This document shows, piece by piece, positions 1 to 6,249 of a stretch of DNA of 8,665 nt; position 1 is the stretch's first letter, and each line of letters begins with the position of its first letter. Both the position numbers and the translations under genes were made by a program. The stretch covers positions 1-8,665 of the forward strand of contig JASGCH010000045.1 of NCBI GenBank assembly GCA_030054245.1. Direction: 5' to 3'. The stretch comes from Gammaproteobacteria bacterium (GTDB lineage Bacteria; Pseudomonadota; Gammaproteobacteria; Burkholderiales; Burkholderiaceae_C). The notes under the pieces are model-generated. The model was not told the origin of the DNA. It made no database searches and saw only the letters and a program-made list of their open reading frames with translations.

Positions 1-255
1 ATTATATTAAAAGCAACTAAGGTGGATGGTGTCTATGATTCTGACCCTAAAAAAAATAGCGCGGCTAAAAAATTTTCTTCTTTAACTTTTGACATGGCCT
101 TGGAAAAAAAGCTCGAAATTATGGATGCAACCGCTTTTGCTTTAAGCCGGGATCGAAATTTACCCATACAAGTATTTTCTATGCTAAAGCCAGGAGCTTT
201 AGTTCGCATTTTGAATGGTGAAAATGAAGGAACATTGGTATGCAGTGTCATTTGA
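1..255 (+). CDS. pyrH: UMP kinase, C-terminal part (5' end outside window)
   Basis: This is the last 84 codons of uridylate kinase, which phosphorylates UMP to UDP in the cytoplasm for pyrimidine nucleotide synthesis. The frame is open from base 1 (IILKATKVDGVYDSDPKK), so the GTG at position 22 is an internal codon and not a start. The KVDGVYDSDP segment matches the conserved nucleotide-binding region near the C-terminus of bacterial PyrH. It is followed by the family's usual ending: LEIMDATAFALSRD, then LPIQVFSMLKPGAL, then a short Gly/Asn-rich tail before the TGA stop. These are amino-acid-kinase-fold features known from the family. Position directly upstream of frr is the common bacterial order and supports the call. 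The 141-nt gap to frr is longer than usual and contains a repeat hairpin. Confidence 0.93.
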   Translation: MILKATKVDGVYDSDPKKNSAAKKFSSLTFDMALEKKLEIMDATAFALSRDRNLPIQVFSMLKPGALVRILNGENEGTLVCSVI

Positions 256-307
256 AAAACTTTGTGCAACTAAGATCGTTGATCCATCAGAGTTGTACCG
301 CCTCGGT

Positions 308-370
308 GAGCTGTTATAACGCTAAGACTGTTGCGCCATCGGCTGGTGTCACTTCGGTGCAACAGTCTTA
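308..370. repeat. Dispersed inverted-repeat element, mini form (site A), between pyrH and frr
   Basis: Positions 323-337 and 356-370 are inverted copies giving a 15-bp stem with one G-U pair. The ends read TAAGACTGTTGC and GCAACAGTCTTA, with an 18-nt loop. The adjacent 15 bases at 308-322 recur exactly, in inverse orientation, at 3563-3577 inside another copy of the family. The hairpin lies within the presumed pyrH-frr transcript and could attenuate transcription or mark an RNA processing point. That role is inference. It has no clean U-tract, so it is not a textbook terminator. Confidence 0.8.
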
Positions 371-396
371 ACACTTTTATACTTATTTAGAAAACT

Positions 397-957
397 ATGG
401 ACTTAAATCAAGCAAAAACTGCCGCTGATGAAAAAATGAAGCAGGCATTGGCTATGTTGAACGAACACTTGTCTCGCATTCGATCCGCACGAGCACATCC
501 TTCCTTGCTTGAATCAGTCCAGGTGGATTATTACGGAACCCCTTCAGCACTGCATCAGGTGGCTACCATTACACAACTAGATGCACGAACTCTTAATGTT
601 ATTCCTTGGGAAAAAAATCTGTTGTCAAAAATTGAAAAAGCCATAAGAGAATCAGATTTGGGATTAAATCCTATGTCTCAAGCAGATGGAATACGCATAC
701 AAATACCGCAAATGACGGAAGAAAGGCGCAAGGCTATGGCCAAATTGGTTCGTTCTGAAGGAGAGAACGCTAAAGTAAGTGTGCGCAACATTAGACGAGA
801 TATTAATGATGCAACGAAAAAACACTTGAAAGATAAAAAAATTACAGAAGATGAGCAAAAAAGGGCTGAAGATTTAGTGCAAAAAGCGACAGACAAATAT
901 ATCCTCGAGATTGATAAAATGATAGCCAACAAAGAAAAAGACATTTTATCCGTTTAA
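397..957 (+). CDS. frr: Ribosome recycling factor
   Basis: The 186-residue product matches the usual length of about 185 for RRF, which acts with EF-G to split post-termination ribosomes. The N-terminus (MDLNQAKTAADEKMKQALAMLNEHLSRIRSARAHPSLLE) matches helix 1 of domain I. The VDYYGTPSALHQVATI strand begins the small domain II. NVIPWEKNLLSKIEKAIRESDLGLNP and VSVRNIRRDINDATKKH are strongly conserved family signatures, and the second contains the functionally important Arg around residue 132. The C-terminus is the expected long helix. The start is the ATG at 397, but only a weak purine stretch (AGAAAA) precedes it, so translation may be modest or coupled. A tandem TAATAA ends the gene, and the second TAA is already the first base triplet of a repeat element. 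The gene usually found next (uppS) is missing. Confidence 0.97.
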   Translation: MDLNQAKTAADEKMKQALAMLNEHLSRIRSARAHPSLLESVQVDYYGTPSALHQVATITQLDARTLNVIPWEKNLLSKIEKAIRESDLGLNPMSQADGIRIQIPQMTEERRKAMAKLVRSEGENAKVSVRNIRRDINDATKKHLKDKKITEDEQKRAEDLVQKATDKYILEIDKMIANKEKDILSV

Positions 958-1005
958 TAAAGACCTTTGCACCCATTGGTTACGCCGCTCGCGCAAAGGT
1001 CTTTA
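958..1005. terminator. Possible bidirectional terminator hairpin between frr and tolC
   Basis: A perfect 13-bp inverted repeat (958-970 with 993-1005) begins one base after the frr stop. It sits between convergent genes, and a short TTTA lies at the end of the right arm. The U-tract is too short for a canonical intrinsic terminator and the loop is long, so the function is uncertain. The structure itself is plain in the sequence. Confidence 0.4.
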
Positions 1006-1105
1006 AACAGTATTCTCCCAGTAAATTCCGCTGGTTGCGTGGTGCGATCAAGCCTTGTACTTTGACAGCCCACCGAGCGGCATAGCCGATGGTGCAACAG
1101 TCTTA
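958..1105. repeat. Composite repeat element (site B) filling the frr-tolC convergent gap
   Basis: The whole interval between the two stop codons belongs to the repeat family. Positions 958-970 and 993-1005 form a perfect 13-bp stem of the second end type (TAAAGACCTTTGC), loop 22 nt. Next, 1017-1037 is a 21-base block repeated exactly at 2793-2813. Positions 1051-1079 match 2736-2764 with one mismatch in 29. The right end, 1091-1105, is GGTGCAACAGTCTTA, the first end type. The element is thus 148 bp with unlike ends. Its last TTA is the complement of the tolC stop codon. The 13-bp hairpin is well placed to act as a bidirectional transcription stop, which is inference. Confidence 0.82.
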
Positions 1106-2551
1106 TGGTTTGTGAGAGGTTAAGACATGGGATACTCGATTAATTTCAGTCGTAGTTAAAATCCCGCTGGCTTGGTGTAGCTTAATACTGCTATTGACTA
1201 AATCATAATGAGCTTTGATTAAATCTCTGGCTGTTTGGAAATATTGACTTTGTGCATTTAATACATCCAAATTAATCCGTACGCCCACTTGGTAACCCAG
1301 TTCAGTGGCTTGTAAGGACAGCAAACTAGAGTTGATGGCTGTTTTTAGAGCATTGATTTGTGCTAGATTAGATTGATAAGTCAAATGAGTTACTTTTACA
1401 GCTTGTTGCACCTGCCTACGAGCAATTTCTAGGTCTAGGAACGACTTTTGTTCTAATTTAACGGCTTCGTCCACTTTATTTTGAATAGACTTACCAGCGT
1501 ACAATGGTAAATTAACATTGATGCTGGCACTAGCAATCTTTGAGGTGGTATTTAATGGAAGTGCACTAGTCCCATTCGAATTTTGGATTTGGGTAAGATT
1601 TGCCAAAATATCCACCGTTGGCAAGTGTCCAGCTTGTGCTCGTTGAACTTCTAACTGTGCAATTTCGTAATTGAGTTTTGCTGAGGTGATCGCCAAGTGT
1701 TGGCTTTCAGCTACATTTAACCAATCCACTAGATTATTGCCATTCAATGCTACATCGACATCCGTTAGAGAGCCTATGAGTTTGCTATCTGTTAGTGCAT
1801 TATTGGCAGTTACTTGGTTCAGTACCCAGCCAATGGGACTGGGGTTTGGAAGCCCAACAAGCAGGCTCAAGTTCACTATTTTTGCGGACAGTTCGTTATT
1901 CAAGGCAATCAATTGTGCTTGACTTAAATCGTAACGAGCTTGCGCTTCTCTTGTATCAGTAATGGTTGCATTACCTATGGCAAAATTTCTTTTTGCTGAA
2001 TCCAATTGGGCTTGAATAGAGGCTTTCTGCTTGTCGACAAATTCGATAGATGCTGAGGTAGTTAGAACATCTAAATAAGCTTGCGATACGCGCGCGATTA
2101 AATCCTGTTCAGCGTTTATCCATTGCTTATGGGCTAATTGAAATTGTAATTGACTCTGCTTAAATTGTAATTCATTGGCTCGCCTATATAAAGGATGTAC
2201 CAGATTTAACGAAGCTTGGTTGGCTTTGGACCATCGATGAAAAGGGTTGGCGAGAGACGCATTTGCAGTGAGGCTGGTACTGCCAATATAGTCAATATAA
2301 CTATGGGAAGTTTGTAAAGATAGTCCCACAGTCGGTTGTAATAGCGCGTGAGCTTGCTCAGCTTTGGCAGTGTTGGCTTCGAATAGAGTTTTGGAGGCTA
2401 AATAATTAGCGTCGTAATTTTTAGCTTGTTCAATCATTTCAACTAAACTTTGGCTTGAAGCTGACTGCACGAATAGGAAATAACCCAAAAGGGTACTAAA
2501 CCAGATCGGTATTTTTTTTAAAAAATAATCGAAATTCAAGGTATTGTTCAC
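1103..2551 (-). CDS. tolC: TolC-family outer-membrane efflux channel protein
   Basis: The 482-residue product is close to TolC length (E. coli about 490). TolC-type trimers form an outer-membrane barrel and periplasmic tunnel for type I secretion and drug-efflux pumps. The N-terminus shows a signal peptide: KK at 12-13, a hydrophobic stretch IPIWFSTLLGYFLFVQSA, and likely cleavage near Ser33-Gln34. It is followed by SLVEMIEQAKNYDANYLAS, the conserved opening of mature TolC proteins. Two OEP repeats follow. The first includes RVSQAYLDVLTTSASIEFV and RNFAIGNATITDTREAQARYD. The second includes NVNLPLYAGKSIQNKVDEA and GYQVGVRINLDVLNAQSQYF. Heptad-rich helices are consistent with the tunnel. The start is a GTG with no clear Shine-Dalgarno sequence upstream; an in-frame TTG at codon 5 is an alternative. 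The TAA stop comes from the repeat at 1091-1105. No pump or adaptor genes adjoin it, so its partner is unknown. Confidence 0.9.
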   Translation of the reverse strand: MNNTLNFDYFLKKIPIWFSTLLGYFLFVQSASSQSLVEMIEQAKNYDANYLASKTLFEANTAKAEQAHALLQPTVGLSLQTSHSYIDYIGSTSLTANASLANPFHRWSKANQASLNLVHPLYRRANELQFKQSQLQFQLAHKQWINAEQDLIARVSQAYLDVLTTSASIEFVDKQKASIQAQLDSAKRNFAIGNATITDTREAQARYDLSQAQLIALNNELSAKIVNLSLLVGLPNPSPIGWVLNQVTANNALTDSKLIGSLTDVDVALNGNNLVDWLNVAESQHLAITSAKLNYEIAQLEVQRAQAGHLPTVDILANLTQIQNSNGTSALPLNTTSKIASASINVNLPLYAGKSIQNKVDEAVKLEQKSFLDLEIARRQVQQAVKVTHLTYQSNLAQINALKTAINSSLLSLQATELGYQVGVRINLDVLNAQSQYFQTARDLIKAHYDLVNSSIKLHQASGILTTTEINRVSHVLTSHKP

Positions 2552-2621
2552 GGAAAATTAATAGTTCAATAGGGACTTAAAAAAGGAAACCCATCAGGCA
2601 TCGACTCACCTAGGTAGCTAC

Positions 2622-2790
2622 AAGACCGTTGCCGCATCAAGACTGTTGCACAACCTACTACACTACCAAATTACTGCGTTATGCGGTACTCACCATGATC
2701 ATATTCGGAAATGAAGCTGGTCGCGCTAGCGCTCTAGCCTTGTACTTTGACAGCTCACCGAGCGACACCAGCCGTTGGTGCAACAGTCTT
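2622..2790. repeat. Dispersed inverted-repeat element (site D) upstream of tolC
   Basis: The main element runs from AAGACTGTTGCA at 2639-2650 to TGCAACAGTCTT at 2779-2790 (152 bp), with perfect 12-bp terminal inverted repeats. A second, degenerate left end (AAGACCGTTGC) sits just before it at 2622-2632, suggesting nested insertion or a duplicated end. Internal blocks are shared with other sites. Positions 2661-2682 equal 3486-3507 exactly over 22 bases, and 2736-2764 match 1051-1079 with one mismatch. A 10-base palindrome GCGCTAGCGC lies at 2723-2732. The open frame across this element (2629-2814) has no protein-like features and I do not call it a gene. Confidence 0.85.
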
Positions 2791-2792
2791 AA

Positions 2793-2992
2793 CCCAGTAA
2801 ATTCCGCTGGTTGATCACACTTCATCCTTGTAATTGAGTAGCTCAACCAAGCTCGCGCAAAGGTCTCTGGTCAAAATTCGCTGACAGCGGAATGTTGTAC
2901 TGAAATGCTCATTTTAGGTGAACCGTATAACACAATTATTTAGCAATAGGCAGTATAGTCGGCCGTGAAACAGATGCGCAAGGTCTCTAGTC
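2793..2992. repeat. Second-type repeat modules (site D2) between the tolC and rhodanese genes
   Basis: This continues the 459-bp gene-free stretch. Positions 2793-2813 are the exact 21-base block also found at 1017-1037. Positions 2826-2844 (CCTTGTAATTGAGTAGCTC) resemble the module at 6901-6919. Positions 2855-2872 end in the second end type (GCGCAAAGGTCTCTGGTC), and a near-copy, GCGCAAGGTCTCTAGTC, lies at 2976-2992. Between these ends, 2873-2975 shows only weak similarity to the family (CAGCGGAAT at 2886-2894 mirrors part of the 21-base block). I see no gene here. The elements appear degraded or truncated. Confidence 0.6.
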
Positions 2993-3010
2993 TTATCTCG
3001 AGTTAGAAAG

Positions 3011-3364
3011 TTAGTAGCGTGCAACTGTAGTATCAATGACCCCACTCCACGCAGCAATGCCTCCTTCTATATTGGCAAGATATAAATACCCTTGTTGCTG
3101 GAGCATTTCAGCAATAATAAGACTCCTCCTGCCGTGATGGCATAAGCAAGCAATGGGTCTATTTTTATCCAATTGGTGTAGATTTTCTTTAATATCCCCC
3201 ATAGGGATATGAAGAAAATCAAATGGCCAGTCAGGTAGCAGATTGATTTTAGCGGTTTCAAGCTCCCACGCTTCGCGCACATCTAAAATAACCGGTTTGG
3301 TAATTTGTTGATTTTTTTCGTTCAACCAAGATTTTAAATCATTAATTTGGACTTTTTCTAACAT
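3011..3364 (-). CDS. Single-domain rhodanese-like sulfurtransferase
   Basis: The 117-residue product has one rhodanese domain and no signal peptide, as in cytoplasmic GlpE/YgaP-type proteins that move sulfane sulfur through a cysteine persulfide. Visible motifs are the substrate-side LDVREAWE (residues 27-34), HIPMGDI (52-58), and the active-site loop CLCHHGRRS with catalytic Cys75. IEGGIAAW (about 99-106) closes the domain. The CxxGxRS loop is intact, so activity is likely, but the acceptor is not evident. The start ATG at 3364 lacks a good ribosome-binding site. I see no better upstream start. It is co-oriented with the downstream tolC and the upstream tRNA-Val, but 275- and 459-bp gaps full of repeats argue against a tight operon. 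Confidence 0.92.
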   Translation of the reverse strand: MLEKVQINDLKSWLNEKNQQITKPVILDVREAWELETAKINLLPDWPFDFLHIPMGDIKENLHQLDKNRPIACLCHHGRRSLIIAEMLQQQGYLYLANIEGGIAAWSGVIDTTVARY

Positions 3365-3451
3365 ATTGCAAGTCTAGGTTCTATAAAATTAAAAGACGGT
3401 GACATTGGTGGTAGTGAAAGGCAAAATGAATCGACCGGTCTAAATTGCTAT

Positions 3452-3613
3452 AAGACTGTTGCGCCATCGGCTGATGCCGCAACTGCACTACCAAATTACT
3501 GCGTTATACTTCTCCGTTCTATGTCTAGCATATATGCAATATGCAATATGCAATACCAACAAGCGTTATAACAGCTCGCTGAGTAGCACCAAAGCCGATG
3601 GAGTAAGAGTCTT
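3452..3613. repeat. Dispersed inverted-repeat element (site E) between rhodanese and tRNA-Val
   Basis: This is a 162-bp element with 21-bp terminal inverted repeats at 3452-3472 and 3593-3613 that differ at three positions. The left arm begins AAGACTGTTGCGCCATCGG. Internally, 3486-3507 equals 2661-2682 over 22 bases, and 3563-3577 is the inverse of 308-322. A triplicated 7-mer ATGCAAT occupies 3534-3554. The open frame 3459-3683 runs through this element and into the antisense of the tRNA, so it is an artefact. Confidence 0.85.
3534..3554. repeat. Tandem heptamer repeat, (ATGCAAT)x3
   Basis: Three exact consecutive copies of ATGCAAT lie inside the site E element, preceded by a partial copy ending in AT. 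The equivalent place in site D has no such tract, so this is probably a local slippage expansion within the element. Confidence 0.85.
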
Positions 3614-3639
3614 TCAATGGGTATATAAGGTCTCAACTT

Positions 3640-3714
3640 TGGTGCGATCGGAGGGATTTGAACCCCCGACCCCCGCCGTGTGAAGGCGATGCTCTGCCAC
3701 TGAGCTACGATCGC
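3640..3714 (-). tRNA. tRNA-Val (anticodon CAC), CCA end encoded
   Basis: Reading the minus strand from 3714, the cloverleaf is complete. The 7-bp acceptor stem is GCGATCG/CGATCGC with perfect pairing, followed by TA at 8-9. The D arm is GCTC-AGTGGCA-GAGC. The anticodon stem TCGCC/GGCGG has loop TTCACAC, which places CAC at 34-36 and decodes the Val codon GUG. A 5-nt variable loop follows. The T arm has loop TTCAAAT, then discriminator A and a genomically encoded CCA at 3642-3640. Length is 75 nt with CCA. Weak promoter-like boxes on the minus strand (TTGGTG at 3766-3761, TATCCT at 3742-3737, spacing 18) may drive it. Repeat elements lie 26 bp downstream (site E) and about 87 bp upstream (site F). 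Confidence 0.96.
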
Positions 3715-3801
3715 AAGTTTATAGTCTTATAATTTGAGGATATTTTACTCGGATAAAATGCACCAAGACATTATTTGCATTATTTGGTAACCATAGCCTA
3801 A

Positions 3802-3963
3802 AAAGACTGTTACACCCTTGGTTTCACTGCCAACTATAATGCCAAATGACTGCATACATAATATGCCCTTTACCAGCGGATGAGCGCCTTCAACCCTTTC
3901 GCTGGTTGTACGATTTGAACTTGGTAATTAGGGTCGCTCGCCAGAGGTTGTGCAACGGTCTTT
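3802..3963. repeat. Diverged inverted-repeat element (site F) between tRNA-Val and groES
   Basis: The terminal inverted repeats 3802-3815 (AAAGACTGTTACAC) and 3950-3963 (GTGCAACGGTCTTT) pair with two mismatches. Total length is 162 bp, about the same as site E. The inside is diverged but recognisable: CACTGCCAACTATAATGCC near 3825 resembles the shared CACTACCAAATT block, and CGCTGGTTG near 3900 matches part of the 21-base block at 1017-1037. An internal CCAGCG/CGCTGG pair lies at roughly 3876-3905. It ends 32 bp before the groE promoter. Confidence 0.7.
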
Positions 3964-3995
3964 AAAATTAACTGAATATTTTTATGAGTTGGGGA

Positions 3996-4024
3996 CTTGA
4001 AAAGGTTATGGCAACCCTTTATAT
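3996..4024 (+). promoter_or_regulatory. Heat-shock (sigma-32-type) promoter of groESL
   Basis: CTTGAAA at 3996-4002 is followed after 12 nt by CCCTTTATAT at 4015-4024. The sigma-32 consensus is CTTGAAA, an 11-16 nt gap, then CCCCATNT, so the -35 is perfect and the -10 is close. The arrangement closely resembles the known E. coli groE promoter. No CIRCE-type inverted repeat is seen before groES, so control by sigma-32 rather than HrcA is indicated. Transcription would start near 4031. Confidence 0.68.
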
Positions 4025-4246
4025 AAGCAAATAAGAGCTAAGAAAAGCTATAGCATTATAGTTATAATGTGCCGCCAAATTATGTGCAGGTAAACATCTT
4101 CTAAGTAGAAGGCGCCCATTCTGCTGGCTGTCATATTGATGATTATAACATTTTGCGGAGCAAAATTGTATTTTGACCTTTCTAGGTTATTATTTTAGCT
4201 TGTACATGATTGTAGTGTTTTTTTTTATTTAATGGAGAAACTTAAT
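4025..4246 (+). other. Long 5' leader of groESL
   Basis: About 215 nt separate the inferred heat-shock start point from the groES start codon. I find no open frame of note. A perfect TATAAT stands at 4063-4068 without a matching -35. TTGACC at 4173-4178 with TAGCTT at 4196-4201 (17-nt gap) is a weak candidate for a basal sigma-70 promoter nearer the gene. A run of T lies at 4218-4230 just ahead of the ribosome-binding site. I see no strong hairpin that would sequester that site. Confidence 0.4.
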
Positions 4247-4537
4247 ATGAAACTAAATCCCTTACACGATAGGATCGTGGTTAAGCGTGTCGAAAATGAG
4301 ACTAGGACTGCTTCTGGAATTGTAATCCCGGATACGGCTGCTGAAAAGCCTGATCAAGGTGAGGTTATCGCCATTGGTCCAGGCAAGAGGAACGACAAGG
4401 GCGAAAGAATTCCTTTAGAAGTAAGGATAGGTGACAAGGTATTGTTTGGTAAGTACAGTGGACAATCTGTCAAAATTGATGGGGTTGAGTACTTGGTTAT
4501 GAAAGAAGACGACTTGTTTGCCGTAGTTGCAAATTAG
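4247..4537 (+). CDS. groES: Co-chaperonin GroES
   Basis: The 96-residue product is the usual GroES size. It forms the heptameric lid of the GroEL cage in the cytoplasm. It opens with MKLNPLHDRIVVKRV, the family signature. The mobile loop follows (roughly residues 16-33, with GIVIPDTAAEKP), whose IVI tripeptide binds the GroEL apical domain. The roof-loop region GEVIAIGPGKR and the C-terminal VEYLVMKEDDLFAVV strand are also present. I choose the ATG at 4247 over the ATG at 4232. The latter would add five residues foreign to the family, and its G is part of the Shine-Dalgarno sequence GGAG (4234-4237), which lies 9 nt before 4247. groEL follows after 38 nt, forming the standard two-gene operon. 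Confidence 0.97.
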   Translation: MKLNPLHDRIVVKRVENETRTASGIVIPDTAAEKPDQGEVIAIGPGKRNDKGERIPLEVRIGDKVLFGKYSGQSVKIDGVEYLVMKEDDLFAVVAN

Positions 4538-4563
4538 TCGGTACATTCATTTTTTATTTTATC

Positions 4564-4569
4564 AGGAGA
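4564..4569 (+). promoter_or_regulatory. Ribosome-binding site of groEL
   Basis: AGGAGA lies 6 nt before the groEL ATG. It is the strongest Shine-Dalgarno sequence in the window. Most other genes here have weak or no recognisable ones, consistent with high chaperonin expression. Confidence 0.85.
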
Positions 4570-4575
4570 TTTTTT

Positions 4576-6234
4576 ATGGCAGCAAAAGAAATTATTTTTG
4601 GAAGTGATGCAAGGGCTAGATTATTGGAGGGTGTGAATATTCTCACCAACGCAGTTAAAGTAACTTTAGGTCCCAAAGGTCGTAATGTGATTTTAGAGAG
4701 ATCATTTGGTGCACCTACTGTAACTAAAGATGGTGTTTCAGTCGCAAAAGAGATTGAAATAAAGGATAAGTTGGTGAATATGGGAGCACAAATGGTGAAA
4801 GAAGTTGCCTCTAGAACCAGTGATAACGCTGGTGATGGTACGACTACTGCGACAGTATTGGCTCAAGCGATTATCCGTGAGGGAATGAAGTATGTGGCCT
4901 CGGGTATGAATCCAATGGATTTAAAAAGAGGCATTGATAAAGCTGTAAGTGCTTTGATTGAACAAATTAAAAAAGCTTCAAAAGATGTCACAACTTCTAA
5001 AGAAATTGCTCAAGTAGGTTCTATATCAGCCAATGGGGAAAGTAGTATCGGTACTATCATTTCAGACGCAATGGATAAAGTGGGCAAACAAGGGGTAATA
5101 ACCGTCGAGGACGGTAAGTCACTAGACAGTGAACTAGATGTGGTTGAAGGTATGCAGTTTGATAGGGGTTATTTATCACCTTACTTTATCAATAATCAAG
5201 ATAAGCAAGTGGCTAATTTAGAAAATCCTTATGTATTGTTGTTTGATAAGAAAATCAGCAATATTCGAGATTTATTACCTTTATTGGAGCAAGTTGCCAA
5301 ATCTTCAAAACCCTTGATGATCATTTCCGAAGATGTGGAAGGAGAAGCCTTAGCTACGCTAGTTGTTAATACCATTCGCGGGATCTTAAAAGTTGTCGCG
5401 GTGAAGGCACCCGGTTTTGGCGATAGGCGTAAGGCAATGTTGGAAGATATCGCTATACTTACGGGGGGTAAGGTGATTGCTGAAGAAGTGGGTTTAAGTC
5501 TTGAAAAAGTTACACTAGCTGATCTGGGTCAAGCGCGTAAAATTGAAGTAGCTAAGGAAAATACGACCATTATCGATGGTGCAGGTAGCAATGTGGATAT
5601 AGAAGCGCGTATTAAGCAAATCAAAGTACAAATTGAAGAAGCTACCAGCGATTATGACAAAGAAAAACTCCAAGAAAGGGTTGCTAAGCTGGCTGGTGGT
5701 GTCGCAGTAATTCGTGTGGGTGCGGCTACGGAGGTTGAAATGAAAGAACGCAAGGCGCGTGTTGAAGATGCCTTACATGCTACTAGAGCGGCCGTAGAAG
5801 AAGGGATTGTCGCTGGAGGGGGAGTGGCATTGTTGCGTGCTCGACAAGCGGTTAACCAAAATACCAGTTCTTTGGATTGTTGCGAAAATGCTGACCAAGA
5901 AGCTGGATTTAGATTGGTATTAAAGGCTGTTGAGTTTCCTTTGCGCGAAATTGTTCAGAATGCTGGTGGTGAACCCAGTGTTGTGGTCAATAAAGTTCTA
6001 GAGGGTGTTGGAAATTATGGTTTTAATGCCGCTAACGATACCTATGGAGATATGATAGATATGGGTATTTTAGATCCTACTAAAGTTACGCGCACAGCAT
6101 TACAAAACGCGGCCTCTATTGCCGGGCTGATGTTAACCACAGAATGTATGATAGCTGAAGCACCTAAAGACGATGCGCCTTCTCCAATGCCAGGTGGTGG
6201 TGGTATGGGTGGAATGGGTGATATGGGGATGTAA
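4576..6234 (+). CDS. groEL: Chaperonin GroEL (60 kDa)
   Basis: The 552-residue product is full length. GroEL forms the double-ring ATP-driven folding chamber. The N-terminus MAAKEIIFGSDARARLLEGVN and VKVTLGPKGRNVILER are typical. Catalytic and ATP-contacting residues sit at the standard positions: Asp52 (VTKDGVSVAKEI), Asp87 in GDGTTTATV, and Asp398 in VEDALHATRAAVEEGIVAGGG. The apical segment GYLSPYFINNQDKQ and AVKAPGFGDRRKAMLEDIA are conserved. The tail is the Gly/Met-rich GGGGMGGMGDMGM that lines the cavity. The weakly conserved loop near residues 428-440 is a few residues longer than in E. coli and carries adjacent Cys435-Cys436, which is unusual but in a variable region. Only one groEL copy is visible. 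A giant inverted repeat follows the stop. Confidence 0.98.
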   Translation: MAAKEIIFGSDARARLLEGVNILTNAVKVTLGPKGRNVILERSFGAPTVTKDGVSVAKEIEIKDKLVNMGAQMVKEVASRTSDNAGDGTTTATVLAQAIIREGMKYVASGMNPMDLKRGIDKAVSALIEQIKKASKDVTTSKEIAQVGSISANGESSIGTIISDAMDKVGKQGVITVEDGKSLDSELDVVEGMQFDRGYLSPYFINNQDKQVANLENPYVLLFDKKISNIRDLLPLLEQVAKSSKPLMIISEDVEGEALATLVVNTIRGILKVVAVKAPGFGDRRKAMLEDIAILTGGKVIAEEVGLSLEKVTLADLGQARKIEVAKENTTIIDGAGSNVDIEARIKQIKVQIEEATSDYDKEKLQERVAKLAGGVAVIRVGAATEVEMKERKARVEDALHATRAAVEEGIVAGGGVALLRARQAVNQNTSSLDCCENADQEAGFRLVLKAVEFPLREIVQNAGGEPSVVVNKVLEGVGNYGFNAANDTYGDMIDMGILDPTKVTRTALQNAASIAGLMLTTECMIAEAPKDDAPSPMPGGGGMGGMGDMGM

Positions 6235-6249
6235 TTGGTAAGGTCCTCC

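Noticed and set aside
2629..2814. Plus-strand open frame of 61 codons upstream of tolC
   Set aside because: It lies entirely in the repeat element, with no ribosome-binding site or protein-like composition.
3459..3683. Plus-strand open frame of 74 codons ending LVRSEGFEPPTPAV
   Set aside because: It runs through repeat site E and into the antisense of tRNA-Val. The SEGFEPPTPAV ending is the well-known translation artefact of tRNA antisense sequence.
4232..4246. Five-codon N-terminal extension of GroES from the ATG at 4232
   Set aside because: The codons overlap the Shine-Dalgarno sequence for 4247, and GroES proteins start at MKL.
4025..4246. CIRCE/HrcA operator before groES
   Set aside because: No TTAGCACTC-type inverted repeat is present. 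A sigma-32-type promoter explains the heat-shock control better.
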